Origin: Nitrospinota bacterium
GTDB lineage: Bacteria > UBA8248
Reading direction: 5' to 3'
Length of the DNA stretch: 15,714 bases
Assembly: GCA_003506735.1 (NCBI GenBank)
Contig: DNYS01000106.1
Span: forward strand, 27,892-43,605
Part shown: positions 6,850 through 13,787 of the stretch, one piece after another
Layout of the letters: each line of letters begins with the position of its first letter
Numbering within the stretch: position 1 is the first letter of the stretch
Program-made: the position numbers and the translations under genes
The notes under the pieces: generated by a model
Seen by the model: only the letters and a program-made list of their open reading frames with translations
The model's database searches: none
What the model was told of the DNA's origin: nothing

Positions 6850-7815
6850 ATGCCGAAAATCGTGATAGCGGACCCGATTTTTGTCCGGATGGACCACTGG
6901 GATACGGGCGAGGATTGGTTCGGGCCGGGATACGAGATGGTCTGGCCCGGAGGATACTCGCCCGAGGAGTTGATGCCGCTCCTCCCGGGGGCCGATGGGG
7001 TGGTGACCTGCTTCGACCCCTTCACGGCCGAGATGATGGACGCCTGCGGCGAGGGTCTCAAGGCGGTGGCCAAGCCCGGGGCGGGCTACAACAACATCGA
7101 TGTCGAGGCCGCGACCGCGCGCGGGGTCATGGTGTGCAACGTCGAGGGGGTGCGCGGGCCCGCCGTGGCCGAGCACGCCGTTTTCCTGATGCTCTACCTC
7201 TCGCGGAACGCCTGGATGAAGGACGAGCCCGCCTGGGAAACCACGCCCATGCTCCAACTCGGCGGAAAAACGTTGGGAATCGTGGGGCTGGGCGATATCG
7301 GAAAAAGCCTGGCCCGGATGGGCAATGGATTCGGCATGAAGATCCTCGTCAACACGCGCACCCCGGACCCGGCGCGGGTTCCCGGCACGCCGCTGGAGTT
7401 CTGCTCGTTCGAAGCGCTTTTGCCGCGGTTGGATTATCTGGTCCTTTGCATGCCCCTGACGGAGGAGACGCGCGGGATCCTATGCGCGGCGTCCATCGCC
7501 CGGATGAAAAAAAGCGCCATCCTGATCAACGTCTCGCGCGGGCCCACCGCCGTGACGGAGGATTTGCTGGACGCCATGCGGGAGGGCCGCCTGGCAGGCC
7601 TCGGGCTGGACGTCACCGACCCCGAGCCGCTCGCTCCGGATCATCCCCTGCGCGCGATTCCCAACGTACTGATTAGCCCCCATCATGCCTCGCGGACGAA
7701 AGAGACCGACGCGGCGGCCCTCGGGCGCACCGCCGAGAATATCCGCCGGGCCATAGCGGGCGCCCGCCCGATCAACCTGGTCAACGCCGAAGTCCTGGAC
7801 CGCCGCTCGGGCTGA
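6850..7815 (+). CDS. D-isomer-specific 2-hydroxyacid dehydrogenase, probably NADP-preferring
   Basis: Reversible reduction of a 2-oxoacid to a D-2-hydroxyacid (glyoxylate/hydroxypyruvate reductase or phosphoglycerate dehydrogenase-like). Rossmann GLGDIG is at 146-151. The catalytic triad is Arg230 (NVSRGP), Glu259 (DPEP) and His278 (SPHH). The second Rossmann strand ends in VNTRTPDP (167-174), with no acidic residue and with Arg170; in this family that points to NADP(H). At 321 residues it is complete. AAGGA lies just before the ATG. It follows the Gfo/Idh gene by 29 nt, so the two may oxidise and reduce linked sugar-acid intermediates. The second copy near the right end has a different cofactor site and belongs to another subgroup. 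Confidence 0.94.
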   Translation: MPKIVIADPIFVRMDHWDTGEDWFGPGYEMVWPGGYSPEELMPLLPGADGVVTCFDPFTAEMMDACGEGLKAVAKPGAGYNNIDVEAATARGVMVCNVEGVRGPAVAEHAVFLMLYLSRNAWMKDEPAWETTPMLQLGGKTLGIVGLGDIGKSLARMGNGFGMKILVNTRTPDPARVPGTPLEFCSFEALLPRLDYLVLCMPLTEETRGILCAASIARMKKSAILINVSRGPTAVTEDLLDAMREGRLAGLGLDVTDPEPLAPDHPLRAIPNVLISPHHASRTKETDAAALGRTAENIRRAIAGARPINLVNAEVLDRRSG

Positions 7816-7966
7816 ACGGGTCACGGTCCCCCGCCCGAGGCCCTTCGATACCCCTTCCAATCCACCATTGGCCGCGCGTTTCCGGCGGGAGGCCCGCTAG
7901 CCGGACCGGCCCCGCCGAGAGCCGGTTGATAATGCCTTTTTTCCGCAAAAATCGAATTAAAAGAAC

Positions 7967-7994
7967 TTTCTTTGGTGTCGATCAATTGTATCAT
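7967..7994 (+). promoter_or_regulatory. Candidate promoter of the split-CFA operon
   Basis: TATCAT (7989-7994) matches the -10 consensus at 5 of 6. The best -35 at 16-nt spacing, TTTCTT (7967-7972), is poor. A promoter with a good -10 and weak -35 in an AT-rich patch would suit activator control or an alternative sigma factor. The leader would be about 90 nt. Confidence 0.3.
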
Positions 7995-8021
7995 GGGGTA
8001 AAATCGGGTTAGTGGCGTCCG

Positions 8022-8052
8022 GAATCCGGGGGCCGCGATGTTTACCGGATTC
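8022..8052 (+). promoter_or_regulatory. Leader stem-loop ahead of the split-CFA operon
   Basis: GAATCCGG (8022-8029) and CCGGATTC (8045-8052) are perfect 8-bp inverted repeats with a 15-nt loop, lying between the candidate promoter and the first ribosome binding site. It could be an operator or an RNA structure. No T-run follows. Confidence 0.4.
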
Positions 8053-8092
8053 TTGCCGATTTGACCTCTTTAACGATAAGGGGGAGCGGCCG

Positions 8093-8446
8093 ATGGGCTC
8101 TGAATTATCCTTGGAACCGTCCGCCGTCCAGGCGAGTGTATTGCTTCGGGAAATCTTCTCTTCGGTTCGTCATGGATTCAAAATTCGCCTGTGGGATCAA
8201 AACGAGGTGCCGCTGGGCCGGGATGTCGGCCCTGTGACCGTAGTGATCCCCTCGGTGCGCGCGTTCAAGAGGCTTTTGATGAATCCGACATCGGCGGCGT
8301 TTGCCCAGGCGTATTGCGACGGAGATATCGACCTCCTCGGGAATTTGTTCGATGTCATGAAGGTCGCCGACTCCATCGATGAGTTGGATATCTCGTATTG
8401 GCAAAAGCTCAAAATCGGGCTGCGCGTCAAGAGGATTCCGGAATGA
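8093..8446 (+). CDS. Free-standing N-terminal domain of a CFA synthase
   Basis: A 117-residue protein that matches the N-terminal, non-catalytic domain of cyclopropane-fatty-acid synthases by eye: VRHGFKIRLWDQNEVPLG near 25-42, then IPSVRAFKRLLMNPTSAAFAQAYCDGDIDLLG at about 52-83, the equivalent of the family's lxxGExYmdGdidv segment. It has no methyltransferase domain. In usual CFA synthases this domain precedes the catalytic domain in a single ~400-residue chain and helps membrane or lipid binding and dimer contacts. Here the catalytic domain is a separate gene about 1.1 kb downstream. AAGGGGGAG at 8078-8086 gives a firm start. Its stop overlaps the next gene's start (ATGA), so the two are translationally coupled. 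It is probably a lipid-binding subunit that works in complex; no enzyme activity is expected alone. Confidence 0.82.
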   Translation: MGSELSLEPSAVQASVLLREIFSSVRHGFKIRLWDQNEVPLGRDVGPVTVVIPSVRAFKRLLMNPTSAAFAQAYCDGDIDLLGNLFDVMKVADSIDELDISYWQKLKIGLRVKRIPE

Positions 8447-9555
8447 GCGATTGGGACGTTATCGTTGTCGGCGGCGGACCCGGGGGCAGCACGGCCGCCT
8501 GGCAATTGGCCCGGGTCGGGAGGAGGGTTCTCGTTCTCGAGGCGATGGAATTTCCCCGGGTGAAGCTCTGCGCCGGATGGGTGACGAAAAAATGCATGGC
8601 CGATCTCGAACTGAATCCGCAGGATTATCCGCACACCATCCAGGCGTTCGATTCGATATTCCTCGGATACGACGGCAAGCTGAAGGAAACGCGCTGGCAC
8701 GAGCCGGCGAGCTACGGAATCATCCGGAGCGAATTCGACGGCTACCTCCTGCGCCGAGCCGAGGAGGCGGGCGCCGAGGTTCGCCAGGGGGTCCGGGTGC
8801 GGGCGGTCGAGGCGGGGCCGGATGGCGTCCGGCTCGATACCGGCGGCGGATGGATCGAGGGTGAGGCGGTCATCGGCGCGGGAGGCCATGCCTGCCCTAT
8901 CGCCCGTGCGCTCGGCAGCGTTTCGAGGGAGGAGGTCGTCGTCCTCACCCAGGAGAGCGAAACCGAGGTCGGCGCCGCGACCCTCCAGGAAATCGCCCCC
9001 CACTACGGGCGCCCCGAGCTGTTCGCCGAGCCCGATTTCAAGGGATACGCCTGGTACTTCACCAAGGGCGGATTTTTGAACATCGGGGTGGGATGCGTCG
9101 GCAAGAGGCCGATCGTCCATGCACGGCGGGACGCGTTCCTGGAGACTCTGAGGCGGAGCGGCAGGCTCCCGGAGGACATCGAACTGACGCCCTTCAAGGG
9201 GCACGCCTATTCCATCCAGCGGGGCAAGGCGAGGAATCCCGCCGGGGAGCGATTTCTTCTGGTGGGCGATGCGGCGGGTCTGGCCCAGGATTTCAGCGGA
9301 GAGGGCATCGGCCCCGCCGTGCGAAGCGCGCGCATGGCATCGGAGACGATTCACGATTGGCTCGAAGGCCGCTCCTCCCTGGAGGCCTACTCAAAGCGCC
9401 TGGCGGAAGTCTACGGCGCGGGCGAAGAGAGCTTCGTGGACAAGGTGGTGAAAATTATTCCGGATCGGTTGATCCAATCCGTTGCGAAACGAATGTGCGG
9501 GAACGCTTGGCTCAGGAGACGCGTCGTGCTCGAAGGCGCTTTCGGGATCGGATAA
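8443..9555 (+). CDS. Geranylgeranyl-reductase-family FAD-dependent oxidoreductase
   Basis: A 370-residue flavoprotein of the GGR/FixC-like group, which reduces isolated double bonds in lipids and isoprenoids or oxidises related substrates. The FAD dinucleotide loop VGGGPGG is at 9-15. FPRVKLCAGW (37-46) corresponds to the family's PRxKxCGG motif. GYAWYFTKG (201-209) matches GYGWVFPKG, and LLVGDAAGLAQDFSGEGI (272-289) is the second FAD motif. ATG 8443 overlaps the previous stop by ATGA; an ATG at 8398 lies inside that gene and is unlikely. Placement between two halves of a CFA-type methyltransferase suggests that it acts on the same acyl chain, for example reducing a methylene intermediate to a methyl branch. 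The substrate is inferred. A halogenase or hydroxylase role is less likely given the GGR motifs. Confidence 0.87.
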   Translation: MSDWDVIVVGGGPGGSTAAWQLARVGRRVLVLEAMEFPRVKLCAGWVTKKCMADLELNPQDYPHTIQAFDSIFLGYDGKLKETRWHEPASYGIIRSEFDGYLLRRAEEAGAEVRQGVRVRAVEAGPDGVRLDTGGGWIEGEAVIGAGGHACPIARALGSVSREEVVVLTQESETEVGAATLQEIAPHYGRPELFAEPDFKGYAWYFTKGGFLNIGVGCVGKRPIVHARRDAFLETLRRSGRLPEDIELTPFKGHAYSIQRGKARNPAGERFLLVGDAAGLAQDFSGEGIGPAVRSARMASETIHDWLEGRSSLEAYSKRLAEVYGAGEESFVDKVVKIIPDRLIQSVAKRMCGNAWLRRRVVLEGAFGIG

Positions 9556-9582
9556 TTTGCTCATTTGCCGGAGGAGAGAGTC

Positions 9583-10500
9583 ATGATCAAGTCCTGGACG
9601 AAAGAGTTCGACGCCGAGGCGATCTCCCATCACTACGATTTGTCGAATGAATTTTACCAACAATTCCTGTGCGAAAACATGCTCTACACCTGCGCCTACT
9701 ACCGCGACCCCGAAGGGGACCTCGCCCAGGCCCAGATGGACAAGATGGACCTCGTTTGCCGCAAGCTCCGCCTATCGCCCGGCGAGGAGTATCTCGACAT
9801 TGGATGCGGTTGGGGTAGCCTGGCCATCTGGGCGGCCAAGAATTACGGCGTCAAGGCCACCGGCGTCACCCTCTCGATCGAGCAGGCCAAATGGGGCCAG
9901 GAGTGGGTCCGCCGCGAAGGGCTCGGGGACCGGTGCCAGATTTATCACAAGGACTACCGCGACCTTCCCGAGGGGCAGACCTATCGGAAAATATCGGCCA
10001 TCGGGATCATCGAACACATCGGCATCGCGAACTATGCGTTTTATTTCGGCTGGGTCCACAACCGCCTCCGCGAGGGCGGACTATTCCTCAATCACGGAAT
10101 CACCCACACCAAGTTCTGGAAATGGACGAGCCAATGGGAATTTCTCAGGCGCTACATTTTCCCCAACGGCGAGATGGACAACCTCTCCCATATCATGGAC
10201 ATCATAGAACGGGAGCATTGGGAGATCCTCGACGTCGAGAATCTCCGCCTCCACTACGCGCGGACCTGCCACCAGTGGTACGACAATCTCGAGCGCAACG
10301 CCGGGCGCATCAAGGAAATCGTCGGAGAGCGCACCTACCGGATCTACCGCCTCTGGCTGGTCAACTCGGCCGAGTGTTTCTATTCGGGCTCGCTCGGGCT
10401 CTATCAGGTGCTCCTCCAGAAGCACAAGATTGTCCGGGAACATCACCTTCCCTCGACCCGCGAGGACATTTACGCGCCCTTCTTCTTCGGCGGCGATTAA
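9583..10500 (+). CDS. CFA-synthase-type SAM methyltransferase, catalytic domain only
   Basis: SAM-dependent enzyme adding a one-carbon unit to the double bond of unsaturated phospholipid acyl chains, at the inner membrane surface. It has 305 residues against about 380-420 for full CFA synthases, starting where their catalytic domain starts (AEAISHHYDLSNEFYQQFL, 11-29). SAM motif LDIGCGWGSLA is at 71-81. Residues matching the active and bicarbonate site of E. coli Cfa are present: Cys37 (YTCAYY), Glu144 (GIIEHIG), His171 (LNHGIT) and Tyr225 (HYART). GGAGGAGAG at 9570-9578 fixes the ATG at 9583; a TTG at 9565 overlaps it. It lies 27 nt after the flavoprotein gene. The intact active site argues for a working enzyme; the product may be a cyclopropane, methylene or methyl group. 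Confidence 0.92.
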   Translation: MIKSWTKEFDAEAISHHYDLSNEFYQQFLCENMLYTCAYYRDPEGDLAQAQMDKMDLVCRKLRLSPGEEYLDIGCGWGSLAIWAAKNYGVKATGVTLSIEQAKWGQEWVRREGLGDRCQIYHKDYRDLPEGQTYRKISAIGIIEHIGIANYAFYFGWVHNRLREGGLFLNHGITHTKFWKWTSQWEFLRRYIFPNGEMDNLSHIMDIIEREHWEILDVENLRLHYARTCHQWYDNLERNAGRIKEIVGERTYRIYRLWLVNSAECFYSGSLGLYQVLLQKHKIVREHHLPSTREDIYAPFFFGGD

Positions 10501-11530
10501 AAGGGAGGGAAGGCTCTCGTCTCGATTACCGCCGCGGGGCTTACGTGAATGGGCGCCCGCGCCCTTTCGGCCTTCCTGGTTCTGCCAGGGGCCGCATCTT
10601 CAGAGCTTTTGGGGCGCCCTGTTCCGGGGAGGGCTGCGAGTCCCCTGGCGGCGCGAGCGGTGGGACACTCCGGACGGCGATTTTCTCGATATCGACTTCG
10701 TGGACCCGGGGCGGGCGGAGGCGCCCACCCTTCTCCTGTTGCACGGTCTTGAGGGTTCGTCCGATTCCCACTATATCCGCGGCCTGGCGGCGGGGGCCTC
10801 GGCCCTTGGCTGGTGTGCCGCCGCCCTGAATTTCCGCTCCTGCAGCGGCGAGCCCAACCGCATGCCGCGCCTCTACCATTCCGCCGAGACGGGCGACCTC
10901 GATTTCGCCGCCCGCCGGCTGGCCGGGCGGGTGAAGGGTCCGCTCCTGATCGCCGGATTCTCCTTGGGCGGAAACGTCTTGTTGAAATGGCTGGGCGAAA
11001 GAGGGGAGGGGCTGCCTCCTTCGTTGCGCGGGGCGGCGGCCGTTTCGGCCTCCTTCGAGGCCGGCGAGTGCGCCAGGGTAATCGACCGGCCTGGCGGGGC
11101 GATCTACCGCCGGCCCCTTCTGTCCACCCTGCGCGCGAAATGCCAAGAACTGTCCGCGCGCTACCCCGGCATCATCGACACCGAGCGCGTCCGCCGGGCG
11201 CGGACCTTTGTCGAGTTCGACCGCTGGGCGACCGCGCCCGTTCACGGATACGCCGATGAGCGCGAATACTACGCGGCGGCAAGCTCGATCGAGGATATCC
11301 CCGAGATCCGGCTTCCGGCGCTTATTCTGAGCGCCCGGAACGACCCCATCGTTCCGGAGCGGAGCTATCCCGCCGAGGCCGTCCGCACTTCGCCCTGGCT
11401 GCGGGGCTTGTTTCTTCCGGCCGGAGGGCACGCCGGGTTCATCGGGGGGAGAAATCCGGCCGCTCCCGAATACTGGGGCGAGGGCTGCGTCCTGTCCTAT
11501 CTCGCCGCCTGTCTCGAGGGATGGGAATGA
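10430..11530 (+). CDS. YheT-like alpha/beta hydrolase (ABHD1/3 type), start uncertain
   Basis: Predicted esterase, acyltransferase or phospholipase of the YheT family. Counting from the TTG at 10430, the family N-terminus FRPSWFCQGPHLQSFW is at 46-61, then HGLEGSSDSHY (105-115), NFRSCSGEPNR (134-144) and LYHSAETGDL (148-157). The catalytic triad is Ser178 (GFSLGGN), Asp305 (ARNDPIVP) and His334 (GGHAGFIGG). Homology needs a start before 10565, but no ATG, GTG or TTG exists in frame between 10430 and there. TTG 10430 overlaps the methyltransferase by 71 nt and has a weak site, while a strong AAGGGAGGGAAGG (10501-10513) has no start codon at proper distance. The true N-terminus is therefore unresolved: rare start, lost start, or a small sequence error. 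Position just after the CFA genes suggests a role in membrane lipid turnover. Confidence 0.88.
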   Translation: MSGNITFPRPARTFTRPSSSAAIKREGRLSSRLPPRGLREWAPAPFRPSWFCQGPHLQSFWGALFRGGLRVPWRRERWDTPDGDFLDIDFVDPGRAEAPTLLLLHGLEGSSDSHYIRGLAAGASALGWCAAALNFRSCSGEPNRMPRLYHSAETGDLDFAARRLAGRVKGPLLIAGFSLGGNVLLKWLGERGEGLPPSLRGAAAVSASFEAGECARVIDRPGGAIYRRPLLSTLRAKCQELSARYPGIIDTERVRRARTFVEFDRWATAPVHGYADEREYYAAASSIEDIPEIRLPALILSARNDPIVPERSYPAEAVRTSPWLRGLFLPAGGHAGFIGGRNPAAPEYWGEGCVLSYLAACLEGWE

Positions 11531-11552
11531 TCCCGCCCCCTCCCCCCCCCCG

Positions 11553-11570
11553 CCCGGCCGCCCGGCCGGG
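11553..11570. other. GC stem-loop and C-run between convergent genes
   Basis: CCCGGCC (11553-11559) and GGCCGGG (11564-11570) form a perfect 7-bp stem with a 4-nt loop, in the 51-nt gap between the yheT-like and lipase stops. A run of ten C (11542-11551) lies beside it. With no T-run on either strand it is at best a factor-dependent or unusual bidirectional terminator. Confidence 0.35.
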
Positions 11571-11581
11571 AGAGCGCTCCG

Positions 11582-12478
11582 CTAGGAGAGTGCTTGGCGG
11601 ATGATGCGGAGGGTTTCCGGGTGAAAGATGAGGCGGGCATGGCCCGCGTTCTGGATGGTGTGGTTCGAGACGCCCGGGCTCTCCCAGCGCGCGTATGCGT
11701 TGGGGATGACGAACTGATCGAAATCGCCCGCAATGGCGGTTGCCTCCATCCCGGGGGGAAGGCCCCCCTCGTCCAGGCGCTCTAAAAACGGCCCTCCGGG
11801 GCGCAACTGAAGGCCCAGCTCCGAGGGCGCGAAGCGCCAGAGCTCGGAGCCGCCGTGAGGGGCGCCCAGGGTGACGATTCGCACGATGCGCCGGGGATCG
11901 TTATGTGCCGCCAAAAACCGCCGGAGGATCACCCCGCCCGCGCTGTGGCCGACCGCGTCGAATTCGGTGAACCCGCGCTCTTTCCCGATGGAATCCAGAT
12001 AATCCGACAGCTGGCGGGCATAGGCGGCGAACGGCATGCCTGGCGGCCAGTAGGTAAAGGAGAAAACCGTCCGGCCCTCGGCCCGGAGCTTTCTGGCGAG
12101 GGGCGCCATCGAGAGCCCGCGCATTCCGGCCCCGTGCAGGAGGACGATGGGTCTTCCGGCCGGGGCGGCGGTGTCCGGCGTGGCGGCGGCCGGGGCGGAA
12201 GGCGCAGCCGATGGGGGCGGGGCGGACGCGGGTTTTTTCCGCCTCCAATGGAAATTCCGGAGGCTGAGGATGAGGTCGAGAATCGACAGCGAGAGAATGA
12301 TGAAGCTGCAAAGAAGCTCCGCCAGGATATGGAGCCCGTCCGATAGCGGGGCCTCGGTGATGGAGCGTTTGTCCCCGGCCCATTTTCCTTCCTCCACCCA
12401 GCGGATGGCGTAGGCAGCGATGTGGGCGAAGACGAAAAGGATGAGCGCGAAAATCACGACTATCAGAAAAAGGCCCAT
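11582..12478 (-). CDS. Membrane-anchored lipase/esterase, alpha/beta hydrolase
   Basis: A 298-residue protein with two N-terminal membrane spans, about 2-24 (GLFLIVVIFALILFVF...) and 51-73, then a basic patch, an Ala/Pro-rich linker (83-108), and a lipase domain. The lipase domain has LLHGAGMRG (113-121) for the oxyanion hole, nucleophile Ser179 in GHSAGG, VTLGAPHGGSELW (202-214) typical of triacylglycerol lipases, a likely acid at Asp252 or Asp254, and His280 in NAGHARL. The topology places the catalytic domain tethered to the membrane; which side cannot be settled by eye. The ATG at 12478 has GGGAGCGAGG ahead and begins the first span; longer starts only add a low-complexity tail. It lies 139 nt after ddl, with its own candidate promoter, and converges on the YheT-like hydrolase. 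Confidence 0.85.
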   Translation of the reverse strand: MGLFLIVVIFALILFVFAHIAAYAIRWVEEGKWAGDKRSITEAPLSDGLHILAELLCSFIILSLSILDLILSLRNFHWRRKKPASAPPPSAAPSAPAAATPDTAAPAGRPIVLLHGAGMRGLSMAPLARKLRAEGRTVFSFTYWPPGMPFAAYARQLSDYLDSIGKERGFTEFDAVGHSAGGVILRRFLAAHNDPRRIVRIVTLGAPHGGSELWRFAPSELGLQLRPGGPFLERLDEGGLPPGMEATAIAGDFDQFVIPNAYARWESPGVSNHTIQNAGHARLIFHPETLRIIRQALS

Positions 12479-12542
12479 GCCCCTCGCTCCCTGGTCGCCC
12501 CGAAGGGCGGGATGAGGCCGCCCGTATGCCGGTCCGGGAATT

Positions 12543-12572
12543 ATTTTGACGAAAAAGAGTGAGTGCTGACAA
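12543..12572 (-). promoter_or_regulatory. Candidate promoter for the membrane lipase gene
   Basis: On the minus strand TTGTCA (12572-12567, 5 of 6) and CAAAAT (12548-12543, 4 of 6) are separated by 18 nt, in the gap between ddl and the lipase gene. The leader would be about 58 nt. This suggests the lipase can be transcribed apart from ddl. Confidence 0.4.
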
Positions 12573-12617
12573 GGGGAAGCGCGGATTCGGCTTAATTCCC
12601 TGGATGAGTGTTTCGGC

Positions 12618-13715
12618 CTAATCCGCTTGGCGGATGGTGAGTTCCCGCGAGCGGGCGTGGCGGGCAAAGGCGCAGGCAATGAGCCGATCCAGCATGGCCG
12701 GATAGGGAATCCCCGCTTCGCCGATCATCTTCGGGTAGCCGCTCAGTTCGGTGAAGCCGGGAAGGGTGTTGAGCTCGTTGATGTAAATCTCGCCCCTGGT
12801 TTCGCGGTAGAAGAAATCCACCCGCGCCAGGCCCGAGCAGCCCAGGGCCGAGAAGGCGGTCCGGGCATGGGCCTGCATCTGGCTGACGACGCCGCCGTCC
12901 AGTTCGGCCGGAATGATGATGTCCGTCATTCCGGGCGTGTACTTGGCCTCGTAGTCGTACCAGCCCTCCTTGGGCTTGATCTCGGCCAGCGGGCTCGCCA
13001 GCGGACGGTCGCCTTCGGGGTCCTCGAGAACGGCACACTCGAACTCCCGTCCCCGGGCTTCCTCCTCGATGAGCATCTTGAAGTCGTAGGAGAGGGCGTC
13101 CTCGATGGCCTCCTCGAGCTTGGCGGCCTCCTCGATGCGGTGGATGCCCACGCTGCTCCCCAGGGAGGTGGGCTTGACGAATAGCGGGAATCCAAAGTTG
13201 GACTCGGCATCCTCCAGAACGCCCGCTTTGTTGGAGCCCCACTCCTCCCGGGAGATGGTGAGCGAGGGAAGGACGGGCAGGCCGCCCGCACGGAGGATGG
13301 CCTTGGCCGCCGCCTTGTCCATCGAGACGGCCGAGGAGAGGCAGCCCGAGCCCACGAACGGAATTTCCGCCATCTCGAGAAGCCCCTGCAGGGTACCGTC
13401 CTCGCCGTAGGTTCCGTGAATCATGGGAATGAGAACGTCCACGCCCACGGCGTTGCCGGCATTGGCGGTGAGGAGGGAATTTCTGCCCGGCTCGGGCGGA
13501 AAATGGACCTCGCGCCCCCGCTCTGGCTCCTCCCCGGCACCGGGCAGGAGAAGCCACCTGCCCTCCCGGGTGACGAGAAGGGGGAGCACATCGTAGCGGT
13601 CCGGGTCGAGGTTGCCCATGATCGCCTTGCCCGAGGCCAGGCTGACCTCATGTTCAGCCGAGCGTCCGCCGAAGATGACTCCCACGCGTATCTTGCCGCC
13701 TTGAGGTGCCGCCAT
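12618..13715 (-). CDS. ddl: D-alanine-D-alanine ligase
   Basis: ATP-grasp ligase that joins two D-alanines for peptidoglycan precursors in the cytosol. The 365 residues carry VIFGGRSAEHEVSLASG (13-29), HGTYGEDGTLQGLLE (100-114), VSMDKAAAK (130-138), KPTSLGSSVGI (181-191), the omega-loop WYDYEAKY (252-259) and INELNTLPGFTELSGYPKM (312-330). The Tyr in YDYEAKY matches the residue that favours D-Ala as second substrate, so a VanA-type D-lactate ligase is unlikely. The length fits the longer Ddl subgroup. The ATG at 13715 has a weak purine-rich site. It follows a cysteine hydrolase gene by 72 nt and is not inside a mur-fts cluster, which is common for Ddl paralogues. It could be the only copy or a second one. 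Confidence 0.96.
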   Translation of the reverse strand: MAAPQGGKIRVGVIFGGRSAEHEVSLASGKAIMGNLDPDRYDVLPLLVTREGRWLLLPGAGEEPERGREVHFPPEPGRNSLLTANAGNAVGVDVLIPMIHGTYGEDGTLQGLLEMAEIPFVGSGCLSSAVSMDKAAAKAILRAGGLPVLPSLTISREEWGSNKAGVLEDAESNFGFPLFVKPTSLGSSVGIHRIEEAAKLEEAIEDALSYDFKMLIEEEARGREFECAVLEDPEGDRPLASPLAEIKPKEGWYDYEAKYTPGMTDIIIPAELDGGVVSQMQAHARTAFSALGCSGLARVDFFYRETRGEIYINELNTLPGFTELSGYPKMIGEAGIPYPAMLDRLIACAFARHARSRELTIRQAD

Positions 13716-13787
13716 GCTGTGCGTCTCTCTTTCCCCGGGCGGGGTAATGCCGGTCCCGCCAACGGCCCGGCGGGCAAATATCCGGCG

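Larger units (their letters stand above)
7816..8092. other. 277-bp intergenic leader before the lipid operon
   Basis: No gene is visible. The left half is GC-rich. From about 7935 to 8010 the DNA is distinctly AT-rich, unlike its surroundings, and holds the likely promoter zone of the downstream operon. An in-frame GTG at 8012 could lengthen the first operon protein by 27 residues, but the strong AAGGGGGAG next to ATG 8093 argues against it. Confidence 0.6.

Noticed and set aside
8012..8092. Longer GTG start for the CFA N-terminal-domain protein
   Set aside because: The extra residues have no family match, and ATG 8093 has a strong Shine-Dalgarno at correct spacing.
8197..9354. Minus-strand open frame of about 385 codons opposite the lipid operon
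   Set aside because: Spans antisense across two real genes; no domain motif and no ribosome binding site.
12618..13715. Vancomycin-resistance type D-Ala-D-Lac ligase
   Set aside because: The YDYEAKY omega-loop is the D-Ala-D-Ala type, and no vanH or vanX homologue adjoins it; the D-2-hydroxyacid dehydrogenase at 14536 is CtBP-like and transcribed separately.
13755..13774. Hairpin CCCGCC/GGCGGG between the cysteine hydrolase and ddl
   Set aside because: No T-run on either strand, and the two genes look co-transcribed; chance pairing is likely in GC-rich DNA.
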